Counted from the first letter of the stretch, positions 25,875-34,543 are shown. The stretch is DNA of 64,000 nt from Lacrimispora sphenoides JCM 1415 (GCF_900105615.1 NZ_LT630003.1:4290501-4354500); one strand, 5' to 3'. A program made the numbers and translations. Notes: generated by a model not told the origin, from the letters alone.

Positions 25875-26990
25875 ATGAAAAAACGTGTTTTAGCTTTAGG
25901 CTGCGGTCTTATGGCGGCAGCAACTATCCTGGCAGGGTGTTCATCTAATTTAAAACAGGCACCAACTACTGCAGCACCGACAGAGGCAGCAACAACAGAA
26001 GCACCTACCACACAGGCTGAGGCCACCACAGAAGCTGCAAAGACTGAAGCAGCAGGCGGCGCTCTCTCTACCGGTTATGCAGCAATTTCTTCCATCGGCA
26101 AATCCACAGATGCTGGCGAAAAAGATGGTCTTGCAGAAGTAGATACCATGTTCGCAGCTGTATTAGTAGATGGCAGCGGTAAGATTGTAGACTGTAAAAT
26201 TGATTCCGTTCAGACCAAAGTGAATTTCTCCAAAGAAGGAAAACTGCTTACAGATCTTGGTACCGTTGTGGAATCCAAGAATGAGCTGGGAGAAAAATAT
26301 GGTATGAAAAAAGCTTCCGGTATCAGCAAAGAGTGGAACGAGCAGGCTGATGGCTTTGCTAAGTATGTAATCGGAAAAACTGCCGATGAAGTAAAAGGAA
26401 TTGCCGTTTCTGCAGATGGTGTTGCAGATGATGCAGACTTAAAGGCTACCATTACTGTTCATATCGGAGACTTTATCAATGTTGTTGAGCAGGCTGTTGC
26501 AAATGCTAAGAGCGCAGGAGCTCAGACAGGCGACAAGCTGGGTTATGGTATCGTAACAGGCATCAGCAAGTCCAAAGATGCAGCTGCAGATGCTGACGGC
26601 GTGGCTCAGGCATATTCTACCTACACAATTGCAAGCTTTGGCGCAGACAGCAAGATTACAAGCTGTGTGATTGACGCTTCTCAGGTCAATGTAAACTTCG
26701 ACGCTGCCGGTAAGATCACCAGCGACTTAAAAGCTGCTGATTTCAAGACCAAGAATCAGTTAGGTGAAGCCTATGGCATGAAGAAAGCTTCCGCAATCGG
26801 AAAAGAATGGAATGAGCAGGCTGCTAGTTTCGCAGCTTATGCAACTGGCAAAACAGCCAGTGAGATCACAGGTCTTGCAATTGATGAAAAAGAAGGTGCT
26901 CCTACTGATGCCGACTTAAAAGCCAGCGTAACTGTTGGTATTGGTGACTTCCAGGCAGGCATCTCCAAGGCAGAAGCTAATGCAAAATAA
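25875..26990 (+). CDS. pplA: Flavinylated surface lipoprotein with two FMN-bearing repeats (PplA-like)
   Basis: Extracytoplasmic electron carrier, 371 residues. Lipid anchor at Cys22 (ILAGC), then an Ala/Thr/Glu-rich linker (residues 30-60), then two copies of one domain (about 62-212 and 220-371) that share LGEKYGMKKAS / LGEAYGMKKAS and KEWNEQA. Each copy ends with DADLKA(T/S)xT (Asp186-Thr194 and Asp345-Thr353). This fits the ApbE target pattern Dxx(S/T)GA(S/T)xT except that Leu-Lys replaces (S/T)Gly; Thr194 and Thr353 would carry FMN. In Listeria PplA is the flavin shuttle to extracellular acceptors. RBS AAGGAGG. The next gene starts within its last codons. Confidence 0.9.
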   Translation: MKKRVLALGCGLMAAATILAGCSSNLKQAPTTAAPTEAATTEAPTTQAEATTEAAKTEAAGGALSTGYAAISSIGKSTDAGEKDGLAEVDTMFAAVLVDGSGKIVDCKIDSVQTKVNFSKEGKLLTDLGTVVESKNELGEKYGMKKASGISKEWNEQADGFAKYVIGKTADEVKGIAVSADGVADDADLKATITVHIGDFINVVEQAVANAKSAGAQTGDKLGYGIVTGISKSKDAAADADGVAQAYSTYTIASFGADSKITSCVIDASQVNVNFDAAGKITSDLKAADFKTKNQLGEAYGMKKASAIGKEWNEQAASFAAYATGKTASEITGLAIDEKEGAPTDADLKASVTVGIGDFQAGISKAEANAK

Positions 26991-28053
26991 AAAAGTTATA
27001 ACTTTTATAATGATTGCCGGAACTCTGGCAGCGCTTACTATGGCGGCGGTTAATACCGCCGCCATAGGAGCTAAAAAGGATCAAAGATTTCACGCCGAGT
27101 TCCTGAAACTCTTCGATACCGTCACCCAGATCGTCGGATATGCAAAGAATAAAGAGGAATTTACCCAGATTGCCACGGACGTTCATGATGAGCTGGAGAC
27201 GTACCATGAGCTATATGATATTTACAATGATTATGACGGTATAAACAATATTAAGACCATCAATGATAATGCCGGTAAAAGTCCCGTGAAAGTCGATCAG
27301 AAGATCATCGATATGTTAAAGGTTGCGGAAGAAGCCTATGAAAAAACAGACGGCAAAGTAAATGTAGCCATGGGAAGTGTTCTGTCCATCTGGCACGACT
27401 ATCGCACAAAGGGCATAGATAACCCGGAGACCGCCCAGGTTCCCCCTATGGACAAACTGAAAGAGGCAGCCCTACATACGGATTTCTCAAAGGTCATCAT
27501 AGATGAAGATGCCTCCACCGTATACCTGGAGGATCCTGAAATGCGCTTGGACGTGGGGGCCATTGCAAAAGGCTACGCCACGGAACTGGCAGCAAGATCT
27601 CTGGAAGCCAAGGGGATTGACCATGTTCTTCTCAGTGTTGGAGGCAATATCCGTGCCATCGGTATCCGGGGAGACGGAAAGCCCTGGAAGCTGGATATCC
27701 AAAATCCGGATCTTGACAGTGATAAAAAGTCCATTGATACTTTGGATTTAGACGGCTTTTCTCTCGTCAGCAGCGGTGATTACGAAAGGTATTACATTGT
27801 GGATGGGGTGAAATATCACCACATTATCGACCCTGAGACACTGATGCCTGCAGCATACTTCCGGGCAGTCTCCGTTGTTTGTAAGGACTCTGGCTGGGCA
27901 GATGCGCTGTCTACCGCTATATTTAACATGTCCTATGAAGAGGGACTGGCTATGATCGAAGATATGAAGGGTGTTGAAGCGATGTGGGTTCTGCCGGATA
28001 GCACCATTAAAACCAGCAGCGGCTACGAAGCGTTCCGCAGCCATGACCGTTAG
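26980..28053 (+). CDS. fmnB: FAD:protein FMN transferase (ApbE/FmnB)
   Basis: Covalently attaches FMN from FAD to threonines of exported target proteins; its obvious substrate is the PplA-like protein encoded directly upstream. The 357-residue protein has an N-terminal membrane segment (about 5-25) that places the enzyme outside the cytoplasm. ApbE landmarks are LDVGAIAKGYATE, SVGGNIRAIG, SSGDYERYY, HHIIDPET and the Mg-binding ADALSTA. I chose ATG 26980, 11 bases inside the pplA end; a longer upstream reading would duplicate pplA sequence in another frame and lose the signal segment. Confidence 0.92.
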   Translation: MQNKKVITFIMIAGTLAALTMAAVNTAAIGAKKDQRFHAEFLKLFDTVTQIVGYAKNKEEFTQIATDVHDELETYHELYDIYNDYDGINNIKTINDNAGKSPVKVDQKIIDMLKVAEEAYEKTDGKVNVAMGSVLSIWHDYRTKGIDNPETAQVPPMDKLKEAALHTDFSKVIIDEDASTVYLEDPEMRLDVGAIAKGYATELAARSLEAKGIDHVLLSVGGNIRAIGIRGDGKPWKLDIQNPDLDSDKKSIDTLDLDGFSLVSSGDYERYYIVDGVKYHHIIDPETLMPAAYFRAVSVVCKDSGWADALSTAIFNMSYEEGLAMIEDMKGVEAMWVLPDSTIKTSSGYEAFRSHDR

Positions 28054-28061
28054 GAGGCCAT

Positions 28062-29792
28062 ATGTCATACCGAGGACTACAGGATTTTATTCATAAATTG
28101 GAAGAGAGAGGGGAACTGATCCGGGTGACGGAGAAAGTATCCCCTCTCCTGGAAATAACAGAGATTACAGACAGGGTCTGCAAGTCAGAAAGTAATGATG
28201 GCAAAGCGCTTTTGTTTGAACATGTGGAGGGCTCTCCCTATCCGGTGCTGATGAACGCCTTTGGCACCGATAAGCGGATGGCCCTTTCTCTTGGAGCGGA
28301 TAACTTAGACGATATTGCAGCGGAAATAGGTGCCTATCTGGATTTTGGGAATTATACATCGCTTTTAAAGCTGATCTCCTTTTCGCCAAAGCTCCTGCGC
28401 CTGTTATGCTGCTTTCCTTTCAGGAGCCGTTTTCATGTCAAAAGGCCCAGCTGCCAGGAGGTTATAGAGAGGGAACCAGACTTAGAGCAGCTGCCGGTTC
28501 TGCATTGCTGGCCTCATGACGGAGGGCGTTTCTTTACACTTCCCCTTGTTTTTACAAAATATCCTGATACAAAGCTTCAAAACATAGGCATGTACCGGAT
28601 GCAGGTGCTGGATTCCAAGACAACGGCCATGCACTGGCAGAAACACAAGGATGGGGCCGGTATTTACGAAGCATACAGAAAGAAGGGCTGTCCTATGCCC
28701 GTATCCGTTGCACTTGGATGTGACCCGGCTGTGACATATGCTTCCACAGCTCCTCTTCCGCCGAAACTGGATGAGATGATGCTGGCCGGATTCTTAAGAA
28801 AAAGGCCGGTAAAAATGGTGAAATGCATTACCAACGATCTCTATGTGCCGGAGGATGCAGAATTTGTACTGGAGGGCTATGTAGATCCTCAGGAAGAACT
28901 GGTCTGGGAAGGACCTTTCGGTGATCATACCGGATATTATTCCCTGGCGGACTGGTATCCTAAATTTCATGTTACAACGATTACCCGTAAAAAACATCCT
29001 GTCTATCCTGCCACCGTAGTGGGCAAACCTCCTATGGAAGACTGCTATATGGCAAAGGCTACAGAACGCATCTTCCTTCCCGTATTAAAGACAGCGATTC
29101 CCGAGCTGCAGGATATCCATTTACCATTTGAAGGAGTCTTCCATAACTGCGCAGTGATATCGGTGAAATCATCCTATCCGGGAGCTGCCAGAACTGTCAT
29201 GAACGCCATATGGGGCATGGGACAGATGAGAACGGCAAAGATGATCGTGGCGGTCGATGAAACCATAGATCCCTGTGATGCGGCAGCTGTCTGGCAGGAA
29301 GTCTTGCGCTACGCCCATCCGGAGGAGGATTTTGTAGTCAGCAAAGGGCCGTTAGACGCTCTGGATCACTCTTCCGATTATCCATTGTATGGCGGACGGC
29401 TTGGTATAGATGCCACCAGCAGAGGGAAAGAAGCCTTTACAAAAGGAGCACTTGAAATCGTTCCTATCAGCAAGGAACAGCCCTGGGGAGGAAGGAAAAA
29501 AGCCCTTTCCATGCTGGAAGAAAAAAAGGCTTCTCTCATTTTAGTTGTGGACGAGGATGTAGACCCGTCAGATCATTCCACAGTCATGTGGCGGGTATTT
29601 AATAATATCGACGTTACCAGAGATATGTTTACGGATGGCAGGCGGGCGGCTTTCGATGCTACAAGAAAGCGTCTGGAGGAGGGACTTTCCCGTCCCTGGC
29701 CGGAAGATATCGTGATGACGGATGAAATCAAAAATAAGGTGTCAGCGAAATGGAGTGCTTATGGGATTGATCATAGGAAAAATAGTAAATAA
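28062..29792 (+). CDS. ubiD: UbiD-family decarboxylase (prenylated-FMN dependent; MqnL/UbiD-like)
   Basis: A 576-residue member of the UbiD family, which removes an aromatic or alpha,beta-unsaturated carboxylate using prenylated FMN. Conserved parts include NIGMYRMQVLDSKTTAMHWQ, the EFVLEGYVDPQE loop and WEGPFGDHTGYY, which hold the catalytic Glu and metal-binding residues. In quinone pathways this step decarboxylates the prenylated ring: UbiD in ubiquinone, MqnL in the futalosine route. It starts 8 bases after fmnB and overlaps the UbiA gene by 32 bases; UbiX, which makes its cofactor, is two genes on. The operon context argues for a quinone role over phenolic-acid breakdown. Confidence 0.88.
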   Translation: MSYRGLQDFIHKLEERGELIRVTEKVSPLLEITEITDRVCKSESNDGKALLFEHVEGSPYPVLMNAFGTDKRMALSLGADNLDDIAAEIGAYLDFGNYTSLLKLISFSPKLLRLLCCFPFRSRFHVKRPSCQEVIEREPDLEQLPVLHCWPHDGGRFFTLPLVFTKYPDTKLQNIGMYRMQVLDSKTTAMHWQKHKDGAGIYEAYRKKGCPMPVSVALGCDPAVTYASTAPLPPKLDEMMLAGFLRKRPVKMVKCITNDLYVPEDAEFVLEGYVDPQEELVWEGPFGDHTGYYSLADWYPKFHVTTITRKKHPVYPATVVGKPPMEDCYMAKATERIFLPVLKTAIPELQDIHLPFEGVFHNCAVISVKSSYPGAARTVMNAIWGMGQMRTAKMIVAVDETIDPCDAAAVWQEVLRYAHPEEDFVVSKGPLDALDHSSDYPLYGGRLGIDATSRGKEAFTKGALEIVPISKEQPWGGRKKALSMLEEKKASLILVVDEDVDPSDHSTVMWRVFNNIDVTRDMFTDGRRAAFDATRKRLEEGLSRPWPEDIVMTDEIKNKVSAKWSAYGIDHRKNSK

Positions 29793-30639
29793 ATTAAATG
29801 AATACGGGAAGCTGGTCATGTTCAGCCATACCATCTTTTCCCTGGCCTTTGCTGCAGTGGCCCTGCTTGCTGTTTCCGGCGGCCTGCCGGATCCAAAAGT
29901 CGTATTCTGGGCTGCCCTAGCCTTTTTAAGCGCCAGAACAGGTGCTAATGCCTTAAACCGGGTAGTGGATGCCAGGATCGACGCCAAAAACCCCAGAACA
30001 GCAAGCCGCCAGATTCCAAAGGGACAGATCGGAAAAAAAGAAACCCTGGTCCTGGTGGCAGCCTGCTTTCTGGTTATGGTATTCAGCGCCTCCCGTTTAA
30101 ACCTGCTATGTCTCCTCCTTTCCCCTCTGGCTTTGTTCCTGATGACAATCTACTCCTACACGAAACGATTTACCTGGACATGCCATCTGGTTCTGGGTAT
30201 CACATGCGCCTGCGCTCCCGTAGGAGCCTGGCTGGCGGTAACGGGGAAGTTTTCCCTGATACCGCTTTTCTTTGGTGCTGCCAACTGCCTATGGACTGCG
30301 GGATTCGATATTATCTACGGCTCTCAGGATTATGAATTTGATAAGGCAAACGGACTCCATTCCATTCCTGTGCAGTTTGGCGTGAGAGGCGGGTTATGGA
30401 TCAGTACCCTGTTCCATGTGGCTGCACTGCTTTGCCTGTGTATTGCCGGAGTACTGCTCTATCCCCAGTTTGGTGTGCTCTATGGAACCGGCCTGGGGAT
30501 TATCGCGGTTCTTATGGTGATTCAGCACCGGCTGGTATCACCGGATCATCTGGAAAATGTCAATATTTCGTCCTACAGCATCAGCCAGATCACCAGTATC
30601 GTGCTTCTGGTCTTCGGAACTCTGGATGTATACTTATAA
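29761..30639 (+). CDS. UbiA-family prenyltransferase (DmkA/MqnP-like)
   Basis: Membrane enzyme that joins a polyprenyl chain to an aromatic acid. At 292 residues it has about eight to nine helices and both Asp motifs: NRVVDARID (Asn66, Asp70, Asp74) and DIIYGSQDYEFD (Asp183, Asp190, Asp194). Pairing with UbiD and UbiX makes it more like MqnP or UbiA, which prenylate a ring that keeps its carboxylate, than MenA, where decarboxylation is part of the same reaction. Listeria DmkA stands at the equivalent point of its locus. I chose ATG 29761 with GGAG 5 bases in front; it lies within the ubiD end. Confidence 0.87.
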   Translation: MGLIIGKIVNKLNEYGKLVMFSHTIFSLAFAAVALLAVSGGLPDPKVVFWAALAFLSARTGANALNRVVDARIDAKNPRTASRQIPKGQIGKKETLVLVAACFLVMVFSASRLNLLCLLLSPLALFLMTIYSYTKRFTWTCHLVLGITCACAPVGAWLAVTGKFSLIPLFFGAANCLWTAGFDIIYGSQDYEFDKANGLHSIPVQFGVRGGLWISTLFHVAALLCLCIAGVLLYPQFGVLYGTGLGIIAVLMVIQHRLVSPDHLENVNISSYSISQITSIVLLVFGTLDVYL

Positions 30640-30666
30640 CGCAATGGAAAGGGAAAGAGACAGACT

Positions 30667-31251
30667 ATGAAACAATATGTAGTTGGAATTACAGGCGCCA
30701 GCGGCAGCATTTACGGCCTTCGGACAGTAGAAGCCCTGCTGGAAGGCGGAGCCAGAGTACGGCTCATCCTGACGGGAACAGGGGAAAAGGTCTTAGCCTA
30801 TGAAACCGGACGGGAAGCTGGTGAATGGATCGATGATTTTAAGAAACGTTTTAGAAATCAGCTTATCCTGGAAGATAACAACGATCTGTTTTCCGCTGCA
30901 GCCAGCGGTTCCCATCTGACAGATGGAATGATTATCGCACCATGCTCCATGTCAAAGCTGGCCCACATTGCGGCAGGAATTACACCGGATTTAATGACCC
31001 GGGCTGCCGATGTGGCGTTAAAACAGCGGCGTCCTCTGGTGTTAATGCCCAGGGAAACGCCCCTGTCCCAGATTCATTTGAAAAATATGCTGACTCTGGC
31101 AGAGTGCGGTGCATTTATCGTTCCTGCTATGCCGGCCTTTTACCAGAAGCCAAAATGTCTTGACGACATGGCGGATTTTATGGCCGGCCGGGTACTTGAT
31201 TGCCTGGGGGTTGAAAATCGCCGGTACCCCAGATGGAGAGAAGAAGAATAA
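30667..31251 (+). CDS. ubiX: Flavin prenyltransferase UbiX
   Basis: Makes the prenylated FMN cofactor of UbiD from FMN and dimethylallyl phosphate. The 194-residue protein shows the flavin-binding start GITGASGSIYG, the ASGSHLTDGMIIAPCSMSKLA block and PRETPLSQIHL, all standard for UbiX/Pad1. Presence of the complete UbiD, UbiA and UbiX set in one operon strongly supports a route with separate prenylation and decarboxylation steps. Confidence 0.92.
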   Translation: MKQYVVGITGASGSIYGLRTVEALLEGGARVRLILTGTGEKVLAYETGREAGEWIDDFKKRFRNQLILEDNNDLFSAAASGSHLTDGMIIAPCSMSKLAHIAAGITPDLMTRAADVALKQRRPLVLMPRETPLSQIHLKNMLTLAECGAFIVPAMPAFYQKPKCLDDMADFMAGRVLDCLGVENRRYPRWREEE

Positions 31252-31286
31252 GAAATAAAGCGAACGAATAAACCTAAGGAGAATTT

Positions 31287-32261
31287 ATGAAAAAATCAGA
31301 AAAAAGTGCTAAGAAACATTATTTATTAGGCCGCACGGGAATTCTTGCGGCATTGTTTGGCTGTACAGCGGCGGTTATCCTGGGCGGATGCGCCGCCAAA
31401 GAGAAGACACCCGTGGATAACACTGTTCATTTAGGTGTCATGTATTCTTCCGATATTGTCCCCCTTACCATCATAACGGAACAGGAGCTTGACAAAAAGT
31501 ACGGAGTCCAATTGGATATGCAGGTATTCTCTTCTGCAAAGGACCGGGATGCTGCTCTTCAGGCAGGGGAATTAGATGGGGTGTTTACGGACTTCATCGG
31601 CCTGTGTATGTATCAGAATGCGGGACTTGACGTAAAAGCAACCGGATGCACTGACGGAGATTATGTGCTGCTGGCAGGAAAGGATACTGGAATCACTTCC
31701 CTGGAGAACGCGGCGGGAAAAAGCATTGCAATCTCGGAAAACACGCTGATCGAATATTCCCTGGATTATATTTTAACGAATGCCGGGTTAGTTGATACAT
31801 ATTTGGACAAGCAGGTGGTACCGCGGATCCCAGACAGGCTTGAAATGCTGCGAAACGGCAAGATCGATCTTGTTCTTCTGCCGGAACCATTCTCCACTCT
31901 GGCGATCAAGGATGGCGCGGTAGTTCTTGGGAGTGCCAATACTGACGGACTGTATCCGGCCGTATCTGCATTTACAAAGAAAGCCATTGATGAAAAATCC
32001 GATACCATAAAAAAGATGTATCAGGCATACGATGAAGCAGTTGATTATCTGAATACCACTCCGTTAAAAGAGTATGAAGCCACGATCATCAAGGCGGCAG
32101 GCTATCCGGAAGAACTCACCGGAAATATTAAGCTGCCGGACTATCGGAAAAATGAACTGCCAAAAGCGGCTGACTTACAGGCAGCTGTGGAATGGGCAGC
32201 TAAGAAGGGATTATGCAGCCCGGATTTAAAGCCTGATGAACTGGTGGGTGAATTGAAATAG
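31287..32261 (+). CDS. ABC transporter substrate-binding lipoprotein (NMT1/SsuA-like), candidate quinone-precursor importer
   Basis: A 324-residue lipoprotein, anchor Cys35 (LGGC). The fold is that of NMT1/THI5/SsuA binding proteins (VHLGVMYSSDIVPL opening, ALQAGELDGVFTDF, then the hinge NAAGKSIAISEN). Known members bind hydroxymethylpyrimidine, alkanesulfonates, taurine or aromatic acids; MqnA and MqnD of the futalosine pathway have related folds but are enzymes without signal peptides. Its place directly behind a prenylation and decarboxylation module suggests a naphthoate-like ring precursor as cargo (inference). Thiamine-precursor uptake is the main alternative, but no thiamine gene is near. 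RBS AAGGAG. Confidence 0.75.
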   Translation: MKKSEKSAKKHYLLGRTGILAALFGCTAAVILGGCAAKEKTPVDNTVHLGVMYSSDIVPLTIITEQELDKKYGVQLDMQVFSSAKDRDAALQAGELDGVFTDFIGLCMYQNAGLDVKATGCTDGDYVLLAGKDTGITSLENAAGKSIAISENTLIEYSLDYILTNAGLVDTYLDKQVVPRIPDRLEMLRNGKIDLVLLPEPFSTLAIKDGAVVLGSANTDGLYPAVSAFTKKAIDEKSDTIKKMYQAYDEAVDYLNTTPLKEYEATIIKAAGYPEELTGNIKLPDYRKNELPKAADLQAAVEWAAKKGLCSPDLKPDELVGELK

Positions 32262-32288
32262 AGACTTAAGAAGAACGGAGGGAGCCAG

Positions 32289-33026
32289 ATGCTGAAAGTA
32301 AAAGATATCTCTGTCACATATGGGAAAGGCGGGATGAATAAAATCATTGACCAGATGTCCTGGCAGCTGGAGACCGGAACGGTCCTGGCTGTTGCAGGTC
32401 CCTCCGGCTGCGGAAAATCCACCATGGTTCACGCACTGGCAGGTATACTGCCTTATACGGGCTCCATCACCCTGGATGGTAACGGGCTTGACCCCAAAAC
32501 GTGTTCTATCGGGCTGATCCCTCAAAACTATGGGCTGCTGCCCTGGAAGACAGTAAAGGAAAACTGCCTGTTTACAGCCAAAATCCGTGGAAATACCCAT
32601 GACCTGGAGATGCAGCTTTCCAGCCTGTGCAAAGACCTGGGGATTGACGGGCTATTGGAACGTTATCCAGGTACATTAAGCGGCGGCCAGGCGCAGCGTG
32701 TGGCTCTTGCAAGAGCCTTTCTTATGAATCCGGAGCTTCTCCTGATGGACGAGCCTTTCGCTGCACTGGATATTGTGGCGGCTCTTGCTGCAAGGGAACT
32801 GTTTCTGAGGGTCTGGAAGGAAAAAAAGCCCACTGCAGTCATAGTCACCCATCGGGTGGAAGACGCCCTTTACCTTGCCCATAATATCGCAGTTATGAAA
32901 CGGGGCGGCGGCTTAAATTTTTTCTGTGAAAATCCATGGCAAGGTGTAAAACGTCCCTCAGAAGCAGCATATGCTGAGCTTGAACAGCAGATCACGGAGA
33001 AAATCATAAAGGCGGATGAGATATGA
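32289..33026 (+). CDS. ABC transporter ATPase (SsuB/TauB-like)
   Basis: A 245-residue importer ATPase with Walker A GPSGCGKST, signature LSGGQAQRVALARA, Walker B LLLMDEP and the switch THRVEDALYLA. The type fits nitrate/sulfonate/taurine-class importers and therefore the upstream binding protein. The stop overlaps the permease start in ATGA. Part of the same transcript as the quinone genes: gap of only 27 bases to the binding-protein gene. Confidence 0.88.
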   Translation: MLKVKDISVTYGKGGMNKIIDQMSWQLETGTVLAVAGPSGCGKSTMVHALAGILPYTGSITLDGNGLDPKTCSIGLIPQNYGLLPWKTVKENCLFTAKIRGNTHDLEMQLSSLCKDLGIDGLLERYPGTLSGGQAQRVALARAFLMNPELLLMDEPFAALDIVAALAARELFLRVWKEKKPTAVIVTHRVEDALYLAHNIAVMKRGGGLNFFCENPWQGVKRPSEAAYAELEQQITEKIIKADEI

Positions 33027-33760
33027 GAAAAAAAATGTGGGTCTTTATAAAAGGCTTTTTACTTGTAAATTTACTCTGGTTCCTTCTCGCTGCCCTTCTG
33101 TCCACCTCTGTGCTTCCAGGGCCGCTAACGGTCTACTACAAGTTCAGCCAGGTAATAAACGGAGGGCTTTGGCTTCATATAGGAGCCAGCTTAGGCCGTG
33201 TAACGGCAGGCCTAATCCTTGCCCTCCTCATCGGCGTACCTGTTGGAATCCTTATGGCCTCCTCTGCCATCGCCAGCCGCGTTCTTCACCCTCTGGTGTA
33301 CTTTTCCTACCCGGTTCCCAAAACAGCGCTGCTTCCGGTCTGTATGCTGCTTTTAGGGCTTGGCAATGGCTCTAAAATTCTCATCATCGTCCTGACCACG
33401 GTATTCCAGATCATTGTGGCTGTCCGGGATGCGGCGGAGCATATTGATCAGGGAATTTATTATGTGGCAAAAAGCGCGGGCGCCCGCAAACGAAGTATCT
33501 TAAAGGATATTACCCTGCCTGCGGTGCTGCCGGAGCTGTTCACCAGCATTCGGATTGGAACAGGAACATCCTTAGCCATCCTTTTAATTGTAGAAGCTTA
33601 TGGAACCCGCTGGGGGATGGGCTACTACATTCTGGACGCATGGTCCAGGATTAACTACATTCAGATGTACGGCGGCATTGTCATCATGTCGGTGGTAGGA
33701 GCAGCATTATTCTGGATTTTGGATGGAATTCAGTGGGCGTTGTGCAAGGGAACGAAGTAA
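33023..33760 (+). CDS. ABC transporter permease (SsuC/TauC-like)
   Basis: A 245-residue six-helix permease of the same importer. The ATPase-contact loop is YVAKSAGARKRSILKDITLPAVLP (about residues 152-175). Final gene of the electron-transfer and quinone operon; a strong terminator follows 31 bases later. Confidence 0.88.
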   Translation: MRKKMWVFIKGFLLVNLLWFLLAALLSTSVLPGPLTVYYKFSQVINGGLWLHIGASLGRVTAGLILALLIGVPVGILMASSAIASRVLHPLVYFSYPVPKTALLPVCMLLLGLGNGSKILIIVLTTVFQIIVAVRDAAEHIDQGIYYVAKSAGARKRSILKDITLPAVLPELFTSIRIGTGTSLAILLIVEAYGTRWGMGYYILDAWSRINYIQMYGGIVIMSVVGAALFWILDGIQWALCKGTK

Positions 33761-33791
33761 CGCTTAAACTTATTATCAGCTTCTGAGATCT

Positions 33792-33825
33792 GCCGCAGGA
33801 TATTCGGTATCCTGCGGCTTTTTTC
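33792..33825 (+). terminator. Strong terminator closing the electron-transfer/quinone operon
   Basis: Perfect 11-bp stem GCCGCAGGATA / TATCCTGCGGC around a TTCGG loop, then TTTTTT. It is the first strong plus-strand terminator I see after 22.8 kb, supporting one ten-gene transcription unit. Confidence 0.92.
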
Positions 33826-33950
33826 ATGCCCTGCCCGCCCCTTTTCCGCCCGTTCCATTGGACTGAATTTGCTGCGAACGTAATTGCCATGCCGTTGGAG
33901 CAGGCTAAATTCAGCCCATACCATGGTGTGATTCTGTTTGCAGCGGTATG

Positions 33951-34427
33951 TTAAAAATTAAATTCATCTTCCCAATGAAAGGTTCCTGATTCCTCCAAAC
34001 TCATGGGCCAGTGGCAGCACCAATCTGGTACACTGGGAGTTTCCACCCTGTCCAGGCTCGGCGTATATGGCTTTATATCAAGTACAGGTGTGCCATCATT
34101 CGCATCAATATACGCAATTTGAATAATGCCCGTTTCATAATCTATATGAATAACTTGTGCGGTTGACAGTGCAATCGGATTAGGGCGAACTGGCGATCTT
34201 GTAGCGAATATACCCATTACTGCAGGAGATTTTTTATAAGGTTGCGAGGTTTCAATGGTATTCCTCATTTGCTCGTTATCAAAGTCGCTGAACCACCAAA
34301 TAACACTAAGATGGCTGAACCCATCTAACGCCTGCAAGGCGGGAATATACTTCGGTTCAAGCTCAATGAACATTCCATCTTCGTTGACATTGATTTTACC
34401 AATAGGGGTTACATGAAAATTTTGCAT
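33951..34427 (-). CDS. trmO: tRNA (N6-threonylcarbamoyladenosine37-N6)-methyltransferase TrmO
   Basis: A 158-residue SAM-dependent enzyme of the TrmO/TsaA (YaeB) family, which methylates t6A37 of some tRNAs. It keeps the SAM-binding FSHLSVIWWF, the diagnostic GIFATRSPVRPNPIALS and the DIKPYTPSLD loop; it lacks the C-terminal extension of E. coli TrmO, as is common in Firmicutes. I chose ATG 34427 with GGAGG 8 bases in front; a GTG five codons upstream overlaps that site. The 125 bases downstream to the operon terminator at 33.8 kb hold nothing recognisable. Confidence 0.85.
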   Translation of the reverse strand: MQNFHVTPIGKINVNEDGMFIELEPKYIPALQALDGFSHLSVIWWFSDFDNEQMRNTIETSQPYKKSPAVMGIFATRSPVRPNPIALSTAQVIHIDYETGIIQIAYIDANDGTPVLDIKPYTPSLDRVETPSVPDWCCHWPMSLEESGTFHWEDEFNF

Positions 34428-34502
34428 CGTACGTTCCTCCACATTTTTTTATTTTACCTGTAAATCCAATGTAAACCCTCACATCATGTGAGAGTCAATA
34501 TG

Positions 34503-34542
34503 AAAAAAAGCGTCCTGCAATTATTTTTGCAAGACGCTTTTT
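34503..34542 (-). terminator. Intrinsic terminator of the MerR-family gene
   Basis: AAAAAGCGTCCTGCA pairs with TGCAAGACGCTTTTT around an AT-rich loop. On the minus strand a run of seven T ends it, directly after the MerR stop. T-tracts on both strands would allow bidirectional use. Confidence 0.85.
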
Positions 34543-34543
34543 G

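Noticed and set aside
32289..33760. Thiamine-precursor importer (ThiXYZ) as the firm annotation
   Set aside because: The binding protein family allows it, but there is no thiamine gene or TPP riboswitch nearby, and the genes are locked into the quinone operon.
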